A stretch of DNA of 64,000 bases from Rhodospirillaceae bacterium (lineage in GTDB: Bacteria > Pseudomonadota > Alphaproteobacteria > Bin65): the NCBI GenBank assembly GCA_011523655.1, contig WTGH01000047.1, forward strand, positions 124,001 to 188,000, read 5' to 3'. Positions within the stretch are counted from its first letter, which is position 1, and the number at the start of each line of letters is the position of its first letter. The translations under genes and the position numbers were made by a program. The notes beneath the pieces are model-generated. The model did no database searches, was not told the origin of the DNA, and was given only the letters and a program-made list of their open reading frames with translations. Below, in pieces: positions 51,001 to 59,191 of the stretch.

Positions 51001-51855
51001 ATGCACGTTCTTTCGATCCAGTCCTCGGTAGCCTACGGCCATGTCGGCAACGCGGCGGCGACGTTTCCGCTGCAGCGGCTGGGCCACGAGGTGTGGCCGG
51101 TCGCCACGGTCAACTACAGCAACCATCCGGGTTTCGGCAGCTACCGCGGCGGCGTCTACCACGCCAGCGATGTCGCGGAGATTCTGGACGAGCTGGAACG
51201 GCGCGGCGCCTTCCATCGCTGCGACGCGATATTGAGCGGCTTTCTCGGCGCTGCGGCGACCGGGCCGGTGTTGCTCAGCGCGGTCGACAGGATCAAGCGC
51301 ACCAATCCGAAGGCGCTGTACGTTCTGGATCCGGTCATCGGCGATGCCGAGCGCGGCGTCTATGTCGCGGACGGCATTGCTGAATTTTTCCGGGACGAAG
51401 CCCTGGCACGCGCGGATATCGTCTTGCCGAACCGGTATGAACTCTCCCTGCTTTCCGGCCAGGCGGCGGGAAATGACGAAGCGGCGGTGCGTGCGGCAAC
51501 GTCCCTCATGGAACGCGGCCCGTCGGTCGTTGTCGTTACCGGTCTGCGGCAGGAAACCGAAATCAGCGTGCTGCTGGTCACCGCCCGGCAGGTTTGGAAG
51601 ATAACGACGCCGCTGGTCGACATTCCGTCCCATGGCGCGGGAGATACATTTGCCGCCCTGTTCCTCGGCGCTTATTTCGACCTGCAGGATGCCCGGGCCG
51701 CTCTCGACCGGGCAGTCAGCTCGATGTACGGCGTATTTGTGGCGACGCAGAAGCTGAACCGGGATTCCCTTGCGCTCGTTCGGGCGCAAATGGAGATCGT
51801 CGATCCGAGCGAACGTTTCGCCGCTGTGCCCGTCTGGGCCGACAAACCGGAATAA
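51001..51855 (+). CDS. pdxY: pyridoxal kinase
   Basis: A 284-residue PfkB/ribokinase-superfamily kinase that phosphorylates pyridoxal (B6 salvage). The N-terminal VLSIQSSVAYGHVGNAAATFPLQRLGHEVWPVATVNYSNHPGFGSYRG is diagnostic of PdxY/PdxK; YVLDPVIGD and LPNRYELSLLSG (substrate lid) and the anion-hole motif PSHGAGDTFAALFLGAY near 212-228 are present. GGAGCG is 5 bases from the ATG. The LysE gene follows after 12 bases, likely in the same operon. A terminator-like hairpin sits in its leader. Confidence 0.94.
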   Translation: MHVLSIQSSVAYGHVGNAAATFPLQRLGHEVWPVATVNYSNHPGFGSYRGGVYHASDVAEILDELERRGAFHRCDAILSGFLGAAATGPVLLSAVDRIKRTNPKALYVLDPVIGDAERGVYVADGIAEFFRDEALARADIVLPNRYELSLLSGQAAGNDEAAVRAATSLMERGPSVVVVTGLRQETEISVLLVTARQVWKITTPLVDIPSHGAGDTFAALFLGAYFDLQDARAALDRAVSSMYGVFVATQKLNRDSLALVRAQMEIVDPSERFAAVPVWADKPE

Positions 51856-51867
51856 CGACGGACTCCT

Positions 51868-52521
51868 GTGGATTTCATACTTTTTGCCAAGGGCGTGATC
51901 GCCGGATTCGTCATCGCGGCGCCGGTCGGCCCGGTCGGGATCATGGTCGCCCAGCGCACCCTGTCGAAAGGGATTCCGGCCGGGCTGATCGCCGGCGCGG
52001 GCGGCGCGCTGGCCGATACCGTCTTCGGGGCGATCGCCGCCTTCGGCATCACCTTCGTCGCCGCGTTCCTGCACGAGATTGAACCCAGCCTGCGCCTGGG
52101 CGGCGGCATCCTGCTGATCCTGCTCGGCCTGCTGACGGCGCTCAAATCGGTGAAGACCGAGGCCAACCCGCGCCTGTCCTTCACCCGCAGTTTCGGCGAT
52201 TTCGCTACCAGCTTCATCCTTACCATCACCAACCCGGCGACGATCGCCAGCCTCGTCGTCGTGTTCCCGGCCCTGGGCGCCATCGTGCCGGAAGGCGATC
52301 TCCCGCGCGCCTGGACGCTCATTCTCGGCGTGTTCGCCGGATCGACGCTCTGGTGGTTGACCCTCTCCACCCTGACCGGCCTCTTCCGGACCGGCCTGAA
52401 CGACGCGCGGATGCAGACGATCAACCGGATTTCCGGCGTGGCGATCGTCTGTTTCGGGATCGTCGTGCTGGTCAGCGTGACCCGCCTGGGCAAGCTGCTG
52501 CTGGACCTGGCGCCGGTATAG
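51868..52521 (+). CDS. LysE family amino-acid/metabolite exporter
   Basis: A 217-residue membrane protein with six hydrophobic helices. The N-terminal FAKGVIAGFVIAAPVGPVGIMVAQRTLSKG carries the family P-x-G-P motif, and FATSFILTITNPATIASLVVVF holds the conserved NP motif before helix 4. LysE/RhtB proteins export amino acids or analogues. It starts with GTG, 12 bases after the pdxY stop, with a weak ribosome site, implying translational coupling. Substrate unknown. Confidence 0.88.
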   Translation: MDFILFAKGVIAGFVIAAPVGPVGIMVAQRTLSKGIPAGLIAGAGGALADTVFGAIAAFGITFVAAFLHEIEPSLRLGGGILLILLGLLTALKSVKTEANPRLSFTRSFGDFATSFILTITNPATIASLVVVFPALGAIVPEGDLPRAWTLILGVFAGSTLWWLTLSTLTGLFRTGLNDARMQTINRISGVAIVCFGIVVLVSVTRLGKLLLDLAPV

Positions 52522-52545
52522 CCCGGACGGCGGCCGGCCGTCGCG

Positions 52546-54189
52546 TCACGCCGCCGGGCGTGGCGCCTTCTTCATGCTGCGCAGGTCGATAGCGGCCGGA
52601 TTTTCCGCCGGATCGCCGCCCAGATCCTTCAGGTCGGCCTTCCTGATCTTGTTGGTCGCGGTGACCGGCAGTTCGTCCAGGAACAGAACCCATCCCGGCG
52701 CCTTGTAGTAGGCGAGCCGGGCGAGGCACCACTCGACCAGGCTGCGGGCCGTCGCTTCGTCGCGTTCCCCGTCGCGTTCCCCGTCGCGTTCAGGGCCGGC
52801 AGCGGGCACGACGCAGGCCATGACCTCTTCGCCGCGCACCGGGTCCGGCGCCGCGATGACCGCGACCTGCGCCACGGCCGGGTGCTTGACGAGTTCCGTG
52901 TCGACCTCCAGCGCCGCGATATTCTCGCCCGATCGGCGGATGATGTTCTTGTCGCGGTCGACGAAATAGAAGCGGCCGTCCGGCGCGCGCATCGCCACGT
53001 CGCCGGTGTGGAACCAGCCGCCGCGCCAGTCCCGCTCGGTCGTCGCTTCGTCCTTGTAGTAGCCGGAGAAGAACAGCCGGCGCGGATCGTCCGCGGATTT
53101 GCGGACGATCAGGCTGCCGGGCGTGCCGTCCGGCACGTCGTTGTCGTCGTCGTCGACGATGCGCGCCTCGCAGCCGGCGGGCCGGCCGATGCAGCGCTTG
53201 CCCGGGTCGTGGGGCGGCCGGTTGGCCGCGATGGTGGCACCCGCGCCGGTCTCCGTCATCGCCCAGCCCTCGATCAAGGGAAAACCGAACCGTTCCTCGA
53301 ACGGGATATGCTGGGCCGGGTCGACATTGGCGCCGAAGCCGAATTTCACCCGGTTGTCCCGCTCCGCCCGGTCCTCGGGCACGTTGAGCAGGATGGCCGG
53401 CATGACGCCGAGATAGTGGACGATGGTCGCGCCGGTATCGCGCACATCCCGCCACCAGGTCGACGGATGGAACCGGTCGAGCTGGATCAGCGTGCCGCGC
53501 GCGATCAGCATGGCGACGAAGGAACAGGCCATCGCGTTCATGTGGAACAGTGGCAGCGGCGTCAACAGCCGCTCCCTGCCGTATTCGACCGCGGCCAGCC
53601 CGCCCTGTTCGACATACCAGCGGCCGACCCCGGCGTAATAGTCATTCGAAAGCATGCAGCCCTTGGGCCGGCCGGTTGTGCCGGAGGTGTACATGAGGGC
53701 GCATTCGCTCGCCCCCGTCGGCGCGTCGCCGCGCGGCGGCGGGGGCGCTTCCGGCGGCGGATCGTCTGCGCGGATCGCCGGGAGGCGCCGGCCGGCCGCC
53801 GCGGCGGCCGTCTCGAGGTCGGCGACGCGCTCCGGCACCCCGACGGCCAGGACGCAGTCGCTGTGATCGAGCAGGTAGGTCAGCTCCGCGCTGCGGTAGT
53901 AGGGATTGACCGGGACGACCGAGACGCCCAGCGCGTTCAGCGCCAGCCAGTGGACGATGAAGTCCGGCCGGTTCTCCAGCAGGATCGCGACGCGCTGGCC
54001 GTGGCCGTAGCCCGCGGCGGCATAGGCCGCGCGCCTGTATACGATGCGCGCCAGCCCCTCGGCATAGCTCAGGGTCACGCCGCCGGGTGCATAGGCTCCG
54101 GACGCCGAGGGCGGAATGACCAGGAACGGGCGGTCCGGCGCCTCGGCGGCGGCGGCCCTGAAGAGTCCGTAGACCGTCGGGTCGGTCAT
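52546..54189 (-). CDS. AMP-dependent acyl-CoA synthetase/ligase
   Basis: A 547-residue ANL-superfamily ligase. The phosphate-binding loop MYTSGTTGRPKG is at 166-177, the A5-type motif EGWAMTETGAG near 318, the TGD motif in GGWFHTGDVAMRAPDGRFYFVDRDKNIIRRSGENI, and the catalytic Lys in LPVTATNKIRKADL near 520. It activates a short or aromatic acid to its CoA ester, identity unknown. A 12-bp DNA repeat encodes GERDGERDGERD near the C-terminal hinge. Its ATG overlaps the stop of the racemase-family gene (ATGA), indicating coupling. Convergent with lysE. Confidence 0.9.
   Translation of the reverse strand: MTDPTVYGLFRAAAAEAPDRPFLVIPPSASGAYAPGGVTLSYAEGLARIVYRRAAYAAAGYGHGQRVAILLENRPDFIVHWLALNALGVSVVPVNPYYRSAELTYLLDHSDCVLAVGVPERVADLETAAAAAGRRLPAIRADDPPPEAPPPPRGDAPTGASECALMYTSGTTGRPKGCMLSNDYYAGVGRWYVEQGGLAAVEYGRERLLTPLPLFHMNAMACSFVAMLIARGTLIQLDRFHPSTWWRDVRDTGATIVHYLGVMPAILLNVPEDRAERDNRVKFGFGANVDPAQHIPFEERFGFPLIEGWAMTETGAGATIAANRPPHDPGKRCIGRPAGCEARIVDDDDNDVPDGTPGSLIVRKSADDPRRLFFSGYYKDEATTERDWRGGWFHTGDVAMRAPDGRFYFVDRDKNIIRRSGENIAALEVDTELVKHPAVAQVAVIAAPDPVRGEEVMACVVPAAGPERDGERDGERDEATARSLVEWCLARLAYYKAPGWVLFLDELPVTATNKIRKADLKDLGGDPAENPAAIDLRSMKKAPRPAA
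52758..52793. repeat. 12-bp tandem repeat within acyl-CoA synthetase gene
   Basis: Three units of CGTCGCGTTCCC (the last differing at its final two bases) at 52758, 52770 and 52782. They encode the in-frame repeat GERD in the linker of the C-terminal domain. Unit count could vary between strains without frameshift. Confidence 0.8.
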
Positions 54190-54947
54190 TGCCCGAGAAA
54201 ATCGTTCATCGCGCCGTCGCTCGGCCGGGCGAAGCTGGACCGCCGGCTGACCGTCGTACCGTCGATCGCCTTCAGCCTGACTGCGGTTTCGATCTGCTTC
54301 ACCAGGATGTTGATGCCGTTCAGGACCGGCGCTCCGCCGACATTGAAGCCGTGCTCGGACGCCAGCAGAAGCATCGGCAGGCCGCCGGCCGGGATCAGGG
54401 CGTCGACGCCCTCGTCGACAAAGGGCTGCGCCTGGGCGACGAACTGGTCGCGGATGCCTTCGTAGACCGACCGGTCGGAAAGTGCGGCGACGTAATCGAG
54501 CGGCGAGGTCGTCATCGCGCGCACGCCGGTCATCCGGCTGCCCAGCCCGTAGGCGGCGATCTGGTCCTCGTGCCACGGGATGAACACAGGGTGGATGGTG
54601 ACGAGGCCGGTCTTGCGGGCCAGGGTGCAGGCGTGGAGCATGGTCGTCTCGCCGAGACCGAGCACCGGGATATCGACGACCGATTTCGATTCCATAAGGC
54701 CGGAATCCTGGAAATGGCCGACGGCGAAGGCGTCATAGCCTTCTTCCTGCGCGCGCGCGGCATTCTTCACGACCTGCACGCCGAGGCGCATCTCCGTGAT
54801 CGGATGCACGTTGGTGGCCGAAGGATACAGGGTGTGGACGACGATCTCGGTGCCCGGATCGGCGACCGACCCGAGATGGGCCTTCAGCCGGTCCAGATAG
54901 GCTTTCGATTCGTCCTCGTGGGTGAAGCTCTGATACCAGATTCGCAT
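54186..54947 (-). CDS. aspartate/glutamate/hydantoin racemase family protein
   Basis: A 253-residue Asp/Glu racemase-fold protein of the hydantoin racemase/maleate isomerase-like group. N-terminal MRIWYQSFTHEDESKAYLDRLKAHL and the EEGYDAFAVGHFQDSGLMESKSVVDIPVLGLGETTMLHA block are typical. The classical first catalytic Cys position appears to be His/Phe in GHFQDSG, and the second region reads DALIPAGGLPML without Cys, so racemase chemistry is doubtful. GAGGACG precedes the ATG. Translation is coupled to the acyl-CoA synthetase that follows. Confidence 0.82.
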   Translation of the reverse strand: MRIWYQSFTHEDESKAYLDRLKAHLGSVADPGTEIVVHTLYPSATNVHPITEMRLGVQVVKNAARAQEEGYDAFAVGHFQDSGLMESKSVVDIPVLGLGETTMLHACTLARKTGLVTIHPVFIPWHEDQIAAYGLGSRMTGVRAMTTSPLDYVAALSDRSVYEGIRDQFVAQAQPFVDEGVDALIPAGGLPMLLLASEHGFNVGGAPVLNGINILVKQIETAVRLKAIDGTTVSRRSSFARPSDGAMNDFLGQ

Positions 54948-55051
54948 GGCGGTTTCGTCCTCGGCCGGCCGCTCCGGCCCTGCCGGGCAGATCGGGCAGC
55001 CGGCGCGCCGGGCCGCCGGTGACACGATCGCGGGTCACACAATCGGGAGAC

Positions 55052-55127
55052 TGGTGCCGATGGAGGGACTCGAACCCCCGACCCACGCATTACGAATGCG
55101 TTGCTCTACCGACTGAGCTACATCGGC
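55052..55127 (-). tRNA. tRNA-Thr (anticodon CGT)
   Basis: A 76-nt minus-strand cloverleaf. Acceptor GCCGATG pairs with the 3' CATCGGC, the D arm is GCTCAGTCGGTAGAGC, and the anticodon stem ACGCA/TGCGT encloses TTCGTAA, giving anticodon CGT (reads ACG). The T arm has GGTTCGAGTC. Discriminator A and CCA are encoded. Confidence 0.96.
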
Positions 55128-55157
55128 CCCGTTCCGGCGTCTGCGGCCCCGGTGCGC

Positions 55158-55205
55158 GCCGGCTTGCGCCCCGGCTTGCGCGCCGGCTTACGCGCCGGTC
55201 TGCAG
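55158..55205. repeat. 12-bp tandem repeat in the tRNA-Thr leader
   Basis: Four 12-base units: GCCGGCTTGCGC (55158), CCCGGCTTGCGC (55170), GCCGGCTTACGC (55182) and a degenerate GCCGGTCTGCAG (55194). It lies between the putative promoter and the tRNA 5' end, so it would be transcribed into the precursor leader. Confidence 0.75.
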
Positions 55206-55213
55206 ACCGCAGG

Positions 55214-55242
55214 CATTTAGCCGTCCGGGCGGCGCCGGTCAA
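55214..55242 (-). promoter_or_regulatory. putative promoter of tRNA-Thr
   Basis: On the minus strand TTGACC (55242-55237), a 17-base spacer and TAAATG (55219-55214). The start site would be near 55207, about 80 bases before the mature tRNA, implying a long 5' leader to be removed by RNase P. Confidence 0.5.
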
Positions 55243-55311
55243 TGAAGCGTCCCCGGGTGCGGCCGGTTGCGACGCCGCACCGTCCCGCCGTCCCGCTCCG
55301 CCTTCCGGCGT

Positions 55312-56730
55312 TCAGGCGCGCTGCGCGTCCAGCGGTTCGCCGGCCACGGTTAGCCCCGCTCCGGCCGGCGCCGGCTCGACGCCCACCGCCGTTTCGGCCG
55401 GCTTGCCCTCCTGCGCCGCCTCGTCGTGCGGAACGACCCGCGGCGGCGTGGTCCAGCGCAGGGTCTCGAAGGCGCCGCAATGGCCGCACAGCGCCGACCA
55501 TTCATGCGCCGTCGCGCCACAATTGCTGCACAGCCAGGCCGGTTCGCGCGGCGCGTCGGATGCCCGGGACAGCCAGTCGCGCGCCAGGGCCGCGTCACCG
55601 TTTTCCGCCTGCTCCAGTTCGGCAAACAGCCGGCAGAACGCCGCGTCGGGGTCACCGCCGGCGGTTTCCAGATGCCGGCGCGCCTGGCCCCACAGTTTCG
55701 CCTCGAGCAGGGCGCGCGCCATGGTCAGCTGGGTTTCCCGCGCTTTCGGCGCCAGCGCCGCCAGCGCCTCGGCAGCCTTCAGCCGGCGCGTCGGATCGGC
55801 CCCGCCCTCGACCTGGAGATACAGGCGGGCGAGGTCGGGATGGGGCTCGGCCTGCCAGGCCTGCTCGGCGGCCTTGCGGGCGGCGCGGTTCTTGCCGTCG
55901 GCGTGCAGCAGGGCGACCAGTTGCAGGGTGGCCGGCAGGAACGCCGGCGCCGTCTTCTGCGCCTTGCGCGCCCGCTCCAGCGCGAGACGGCGATCGCCGG
56001 CCCGCTCCGCCATCAGGCTGAGCTGGACCAGCAGGGCCGCGTCGCGCGGCTGCCCTTCCGCCGCCGACACCGCCTCGGCCGCCATCGCGTCGCGCAGGGT
56101 GGCCTCGGCCTCCTCCCAGCGCCGGCCCTTGATATGGAGCTGGAACAATCGCGTCAGCGCCCAGGGCGCCCGGGCGTTGAGCATGCGCGCCTTTTCCGCC
56201 AGTTCCAACGCCGCGGTGTCGTCGCCGGCCTGCTCCGCAAGCGTCAACAGGCCCCGGAGTCCCAGCAGTTCGGTTTCGGGCGTGTCCAGCATCGCCTCGT
56301 AGAATTTGCGCGCAACGTCGGGCCGTCCGTCCATCTGCGCCGCCTGGGCGCCGATGAGCAGCGCGCCCGGCGGGCGGCCGAGCACTTCGCTCGCCTTCCT
56401 CGCCTGGCGCCGGGCTTCCGCCGCGTCGCCCGCCGCCACAGCGACCATGCCCCGGGTAAGCGCCAGATAGCCGTTCTCGCGCCGCCGGGCCGCCCGGCTT
56501 TCCATCACGGCCTTCGGTGCGCGCAGGAACAGCCGCCAGAGCTGGTAGATGCCGGCGCCCGCGAGGAAGAGCAGGACGACCAGGAGGGCCAGCATTGCCA
56601 CCGACGTGTCGACCCGCCAGTCGCGCCACGCCAGCGTGACCGCGCCCGGCGTTTCGGCCAGCCACGCCGCGACCGTCGCCACGGCGGCGAGGGCGACAAG
56701 CGCCAGGAATACCCGGATGAACAGGGTCAT
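55312..56730 (-). CDS. hemY: HemY-like heme-biosynthesis-associated TPR membrane protein
   Basis: A 472-residue protein. Two N-terminal membrane helices (~5-24 and 42-66) carry the HemY_N domain ending YQLWRLFLRAPKAVMESRAARRR. A long TPR region follows (~85-390). The C-terminus has a zinc-ribbon-like pair, CSNCG ... CGHCG, about residues 402-422, then a Pro/Ala-rich tail. HemY (not the Bacillus oxidase of the same name) is a conserved inner-membrane partner of heme synthesis in proteobacteria with unclear function. It is 16 bp behind the mitofilin-like gene in the hemC-hemD operon. Confidence 0.9.
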   Translation of the reverse strand: MTLFIRVFLALVALAAVATVAAWLAETPGAVTLAWRDWRVDTSVAMLALLVVLLFLAGAGIYQLWRLFLRAPKAVMESRAARRRENGYLALTRGMVAVAAGDAAEARRQARKASEVLGRPPGALLIGAQAAQMDGRPDVARKFYEAMLDTPETELLGLRGLLTLAEQAGDDTAALELAEKARMLNARAPWALTRLFQLHIKGRRWEEAEATLRDAMAAEAVSAAEGQPRDAALLVQLSLMAERAGDRRLALERARKAQKTAPAFLPATLQLVALLHADGKNRAARKAAEQAWQAEPHPDLARLYLQVEGGADPTRRLKAAEALAALAPKARETQLTMARALLEAKLWGQARRHLETAGGDPDAAFCRLFAELEQAENGDAALARDWLSRASDAPREPAWLCSNCGATAHEWSALCGHCGAFETLRWTTPPRVVPHDEAAQEGKPAETAVGVEPAPAGAGLTVAGEPLDAQRA

Positions 56731-56746
56731 CGCAGCCCGCCCCCGC

Positions 56747-58390
56747 TCATTCGCTCTTCGCGCCCGAAACCGTTCCGGACAGCACCGGCATCAGGGCGTC
56801 CAGCCTGGCGAGCGCGGCGTCGACGCCGGCGCGCCGCTCGGCGGCAGACAGCCATTCGGCGGCGGTTTTCTGCGCCGCTTCCGGCGCCCGGCGCACAAGG
56901 GCGATTGCGCCGGGCAGGTCGCCGTCCGCCAGTCTGACTTCGGCCTGTGCGACCAGCGCCGGGACCGAGTCGCCGGCAACGCGACGGCCGGTCCGGCGCA
57001 CGACGACCGTCGATTTCAGCCGGTTCCAGGCACGGCCGGCCCAGCTTTCGCCCTGCGCCGGGTCGGCTGCCGCGACGAGGCGGGCGGAAAGCGCGTCGAA
57101 CTTGCGTTGCAGGACCGGCAGGACCGGCGCCCCGCCGGCCGCAGCCGGCTCCAGGGCCTTGAGTATGGCGGCCGCCGACTCGTTGCCGCCGGCCAGAGTC
57201 CGTGCCACCGCGAGGGCTGCGCCGTAGGGACGGCCGGACGCCGCGGCCGCGCGCAGCTGGCTGAGCGCGACGACGGTTCCGGCCGCGCCGCCGCCGGCCT
57301 TCAGCGCGGCCATGCGGGTTTCCGCGGCGGCGAGCCGTGCGGTGAGGCCCGACAGCGCCTTTTCCGCATTCGCCAGCCGGTTCGGGTCGAGGGCCGCGAC
57401 CCGGTCCGACAGCGTCTCCAGCCCTTGCGACAGGTCGCCGAGCGCGGCTCTGACCGCCTTTTCCTCGCCGTCGCGCCCGGCCGTCCGCCCGGCCGCTTCC
57501 GCCGCCGCCTTCCGGAGTTCGGCGACACTCTCCCGGAGGCCGGCCAGGTCGGTGGCAAGCTTCGCCGGCCTTTCGTCCGCCTGTACCGCCGCAACGGTCC
57601 GGCGCAGCGCCTCAAGATCGGCATTCAACGCCGCAACAGAATCGCCGAGCGCCTTCAGCGCCGCGCCGTCGTTCCGCGCCTCGATCTTTCCGGCCAGCGC
57701 TTCGGCTGCCGTCTCGGCTGCCTTGAGGCGTTGCGCCAGCGCAGCGGCCTGCGAACCGGCGGCGGTGGCGGCCGAGCGGGCCTCGGCGGCAGAATTCTCC
57801 GCCGCGGCAATCCGCTGCTCCAAGGCTGCCGCCGTCTCCCGGTCCGGACCCGTTCCGCCGAACTGGGTCGCGACCGCCCAGCCGATCAGGGCGCCGAGCG
57901 CCAGCATTCCGGCAAATCCCAGGCCGAACGCGAACGCCCGGTTCCGGCCTGCCGGCTGCGCCGGCGCTGCATCCACGGTCGGCCCGGCTGTAGTGCCGGC
58001 CGATTCCCGCACGCCCGAAGGCGTATTCACCACCTTTTCGGCCCGCATCGGCTCGGCTTCGACCGGGCCGGTACCGGCCTGATTATCCCGGGCCTGTTTA
58101 TCCCGGGCCGGATAAGCCGCGGGCGGCGCCTCCCGGCCGGGCGGTGCTGCGCTTCCGCCGACCGGCGGGTCGTCCGGCGCGTCGTTTGTCGGGACGGCCA
58201 GGGCGCCGAGGTCGATTCCTTCCCGTTCCGCGGCGGCGCGGAGCTCGTCCAGCCGCCGGATTGGAATGGCGTTGCGTTCCTTCCACCCCTGCACGGTCGT
58301 CACGGCGACGCCGAGCTTCTTCGCCATTGGCCGGATGCCGCCGAAGGCTTCGATGACGCGGGCAGCGTCGTTGGGGACCGATTCGCTCAT
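56747..58390 (-). CDS. mitofilin/Mic60-type membrane protein with N-terminal HTH domain
   Basis: A 547-residue protein. Residues ~8-60 form a helix-turn-helix domain of the small Cro-like type (ARVIEAFGGIRPMAKKLGVAV, TTVQGWKERNAIPIRRLDEL). A Pro/Ala-rich linker leads to one transmembrane helix (~153-176), then an Ala/Glu-rich coiled coil (~183-350) and a C-terminal mitofilin-like region (GRPYGAALAVARTLAGGNESAAAILKALEPAAAGGAPVL ... SWAGRAWNRLKSTVVVRR). The position between hemD and hemY is that of alphaproteobacterial Mic60 (COG4223), the ancestor of the mitochondrial crista organiser. The HTH would be cytoplasmic, the coiled coil periplasmic. Confidence 0.82.
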   Translation of the reverse strand: MSESVPNDAARVIEAFGGIRPMAKKLGVAVTTVQGWKERNAIPIRRLDELRAAAEREGIDLGALAVPTNDAPDDPPVGGSAAPPGREAPPAAYPARDKQARDNQAGTGPVEAEPMRAEKVVNTPSGVRESAGTTAGPTVDAAPAQPAGRNRAFAFGLGFAGMLALGALIGWAVATQFGGTGPDRETAAALEQRIAAAENSAAEARSAATAAGSQAAALAQRLKAAETAAEALAGKIEARNDGAALKALGDSVAALNADLEALRRTVAAVQADERPAKLATDLAGLRESVAELRKAAAEAAGRTAGRDGEEKAVRAALGDLSQGLETLSDRVAALDPNRLANAEKALSGLTARLAAAETRMAALKAGGGAAGTVVALSQLRAAAASGRPYGAALAVARTLAGGNESAAAILKALEPAAAGGAPVLPVLQRKFDALSARLVAAADPAQGESWAGRAWNRLKSTVVVRRTGRRVAGDSVPALVAQAEVRLADGDLPGAIALVRRAPEAAQKTAAEWLSAAERRAGVDAALARLDALMPVLSGTVSGAKSE

Positions 58391-58462
58391 CGTATTGGTT
58401 CCGCCATGGCCTGCGTCCTGCCGGTTCGCCCCCCGTCGCAGCCGCGGCCTGCGCTGGCTTCG

Positions 58463-59191
58463 CTATGCGAGACGCAACGCCCCAAGCGCGGCGGCCATGG
58501 CGTCGGCATCGGGCGACGCGGCAACGACGGTCCGCCGCGCGGCCGGTAATCGGCGCTCGTTCCCGAACGCCGCCGCCACCGATTCGCTGATGCAACAGAC
58601 GGACAATTCGGAAACGGCATCTTCCCGGCCGGCTGCAAGGATCAACCGGGCGAATTCTAAACCATTGCGTACAGAAAACAAAGCCACGGCTTTTGCCGTA
58701 CGCGTATGCAACGCGTTTGCGGCCGGTTGCGGGAGTTTTGCCGCGCCCTGCGCCTCGTACAGGATGGTTTGCAGGACCGCGAAGCCCACCGATTCGAGGG
58801 ATCGCCCCAGGCCGCCCGCAACGTCGCGCCCGGTCGGATAAACCAGTTCCCCCTTCGACGGCCGGCACCGCCCGGCGATCAGCGATCCCAGCCCGCGTAC
58901 GTCCGAATCGGCGCAGTGTACGACCGTAAATCCGGCGGCCTTCGCGGCTGCCGCCGTCGCGGCGCCGACGGTATAGGCCGGCAGATCGGTGCGCGCGCCT
59001 CGGCCGGCATAGAAGCGGACCGCGTTGACGCTGGTGAACGCCACGCCCTGTGCCGTTTCGGGAACCGAGAACGCGGTATCGAGCGGATGCATCGTCGTGA
59101 CCGGACAGGCGACGGCCGGGACCCCCTCCCGGGCAAGCCGCCGGACGAAGTCGCCGGCACCCGGTTCGGAACGGACGATCAGCGCCGTCAT
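58463..59191 (-). CDS. hemD: uroporphyrinogen-III synthase
   Basis: A 242-residue HemD-fold protein that closes hydroxymethylbilane to uroporphyrinogen III. Recognisable segments are ALIVRSEPGAGDFVRRLAREG, GVAFTSVNAVRFYAGRG, YTVGAATAAAAKAAGF and the C-terminal FSVRNGLEFARLI with CCISESVAAAF. HemD proteins are poorly conserved; identity rests on fold motifs plus abutting hemC, whose stop codon touches the hemD start (TGA|ATG). Confidence 0.92.
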   Translation of the reverse strand: MTALIVRSEPGAGDFVRRLAREGVPAVACPVTTMHPLDTAFSVPETAQGVAFTSVNAVRFYAGRGARTDLPAYTVGAATAAAAKAAGFTVVHCADSDVRGLGSLIAGRCRPSKGELVYPTGRDVAGGLGRSLESVGFAVLQTILYEAQGAAKLPQPAANALHTRTAKAVALFSVRNGLEFARLILAAGREDAVSELSVCCISESVAAAFGNERRLPAARRTVVAASPDADAMAAALGALRLA

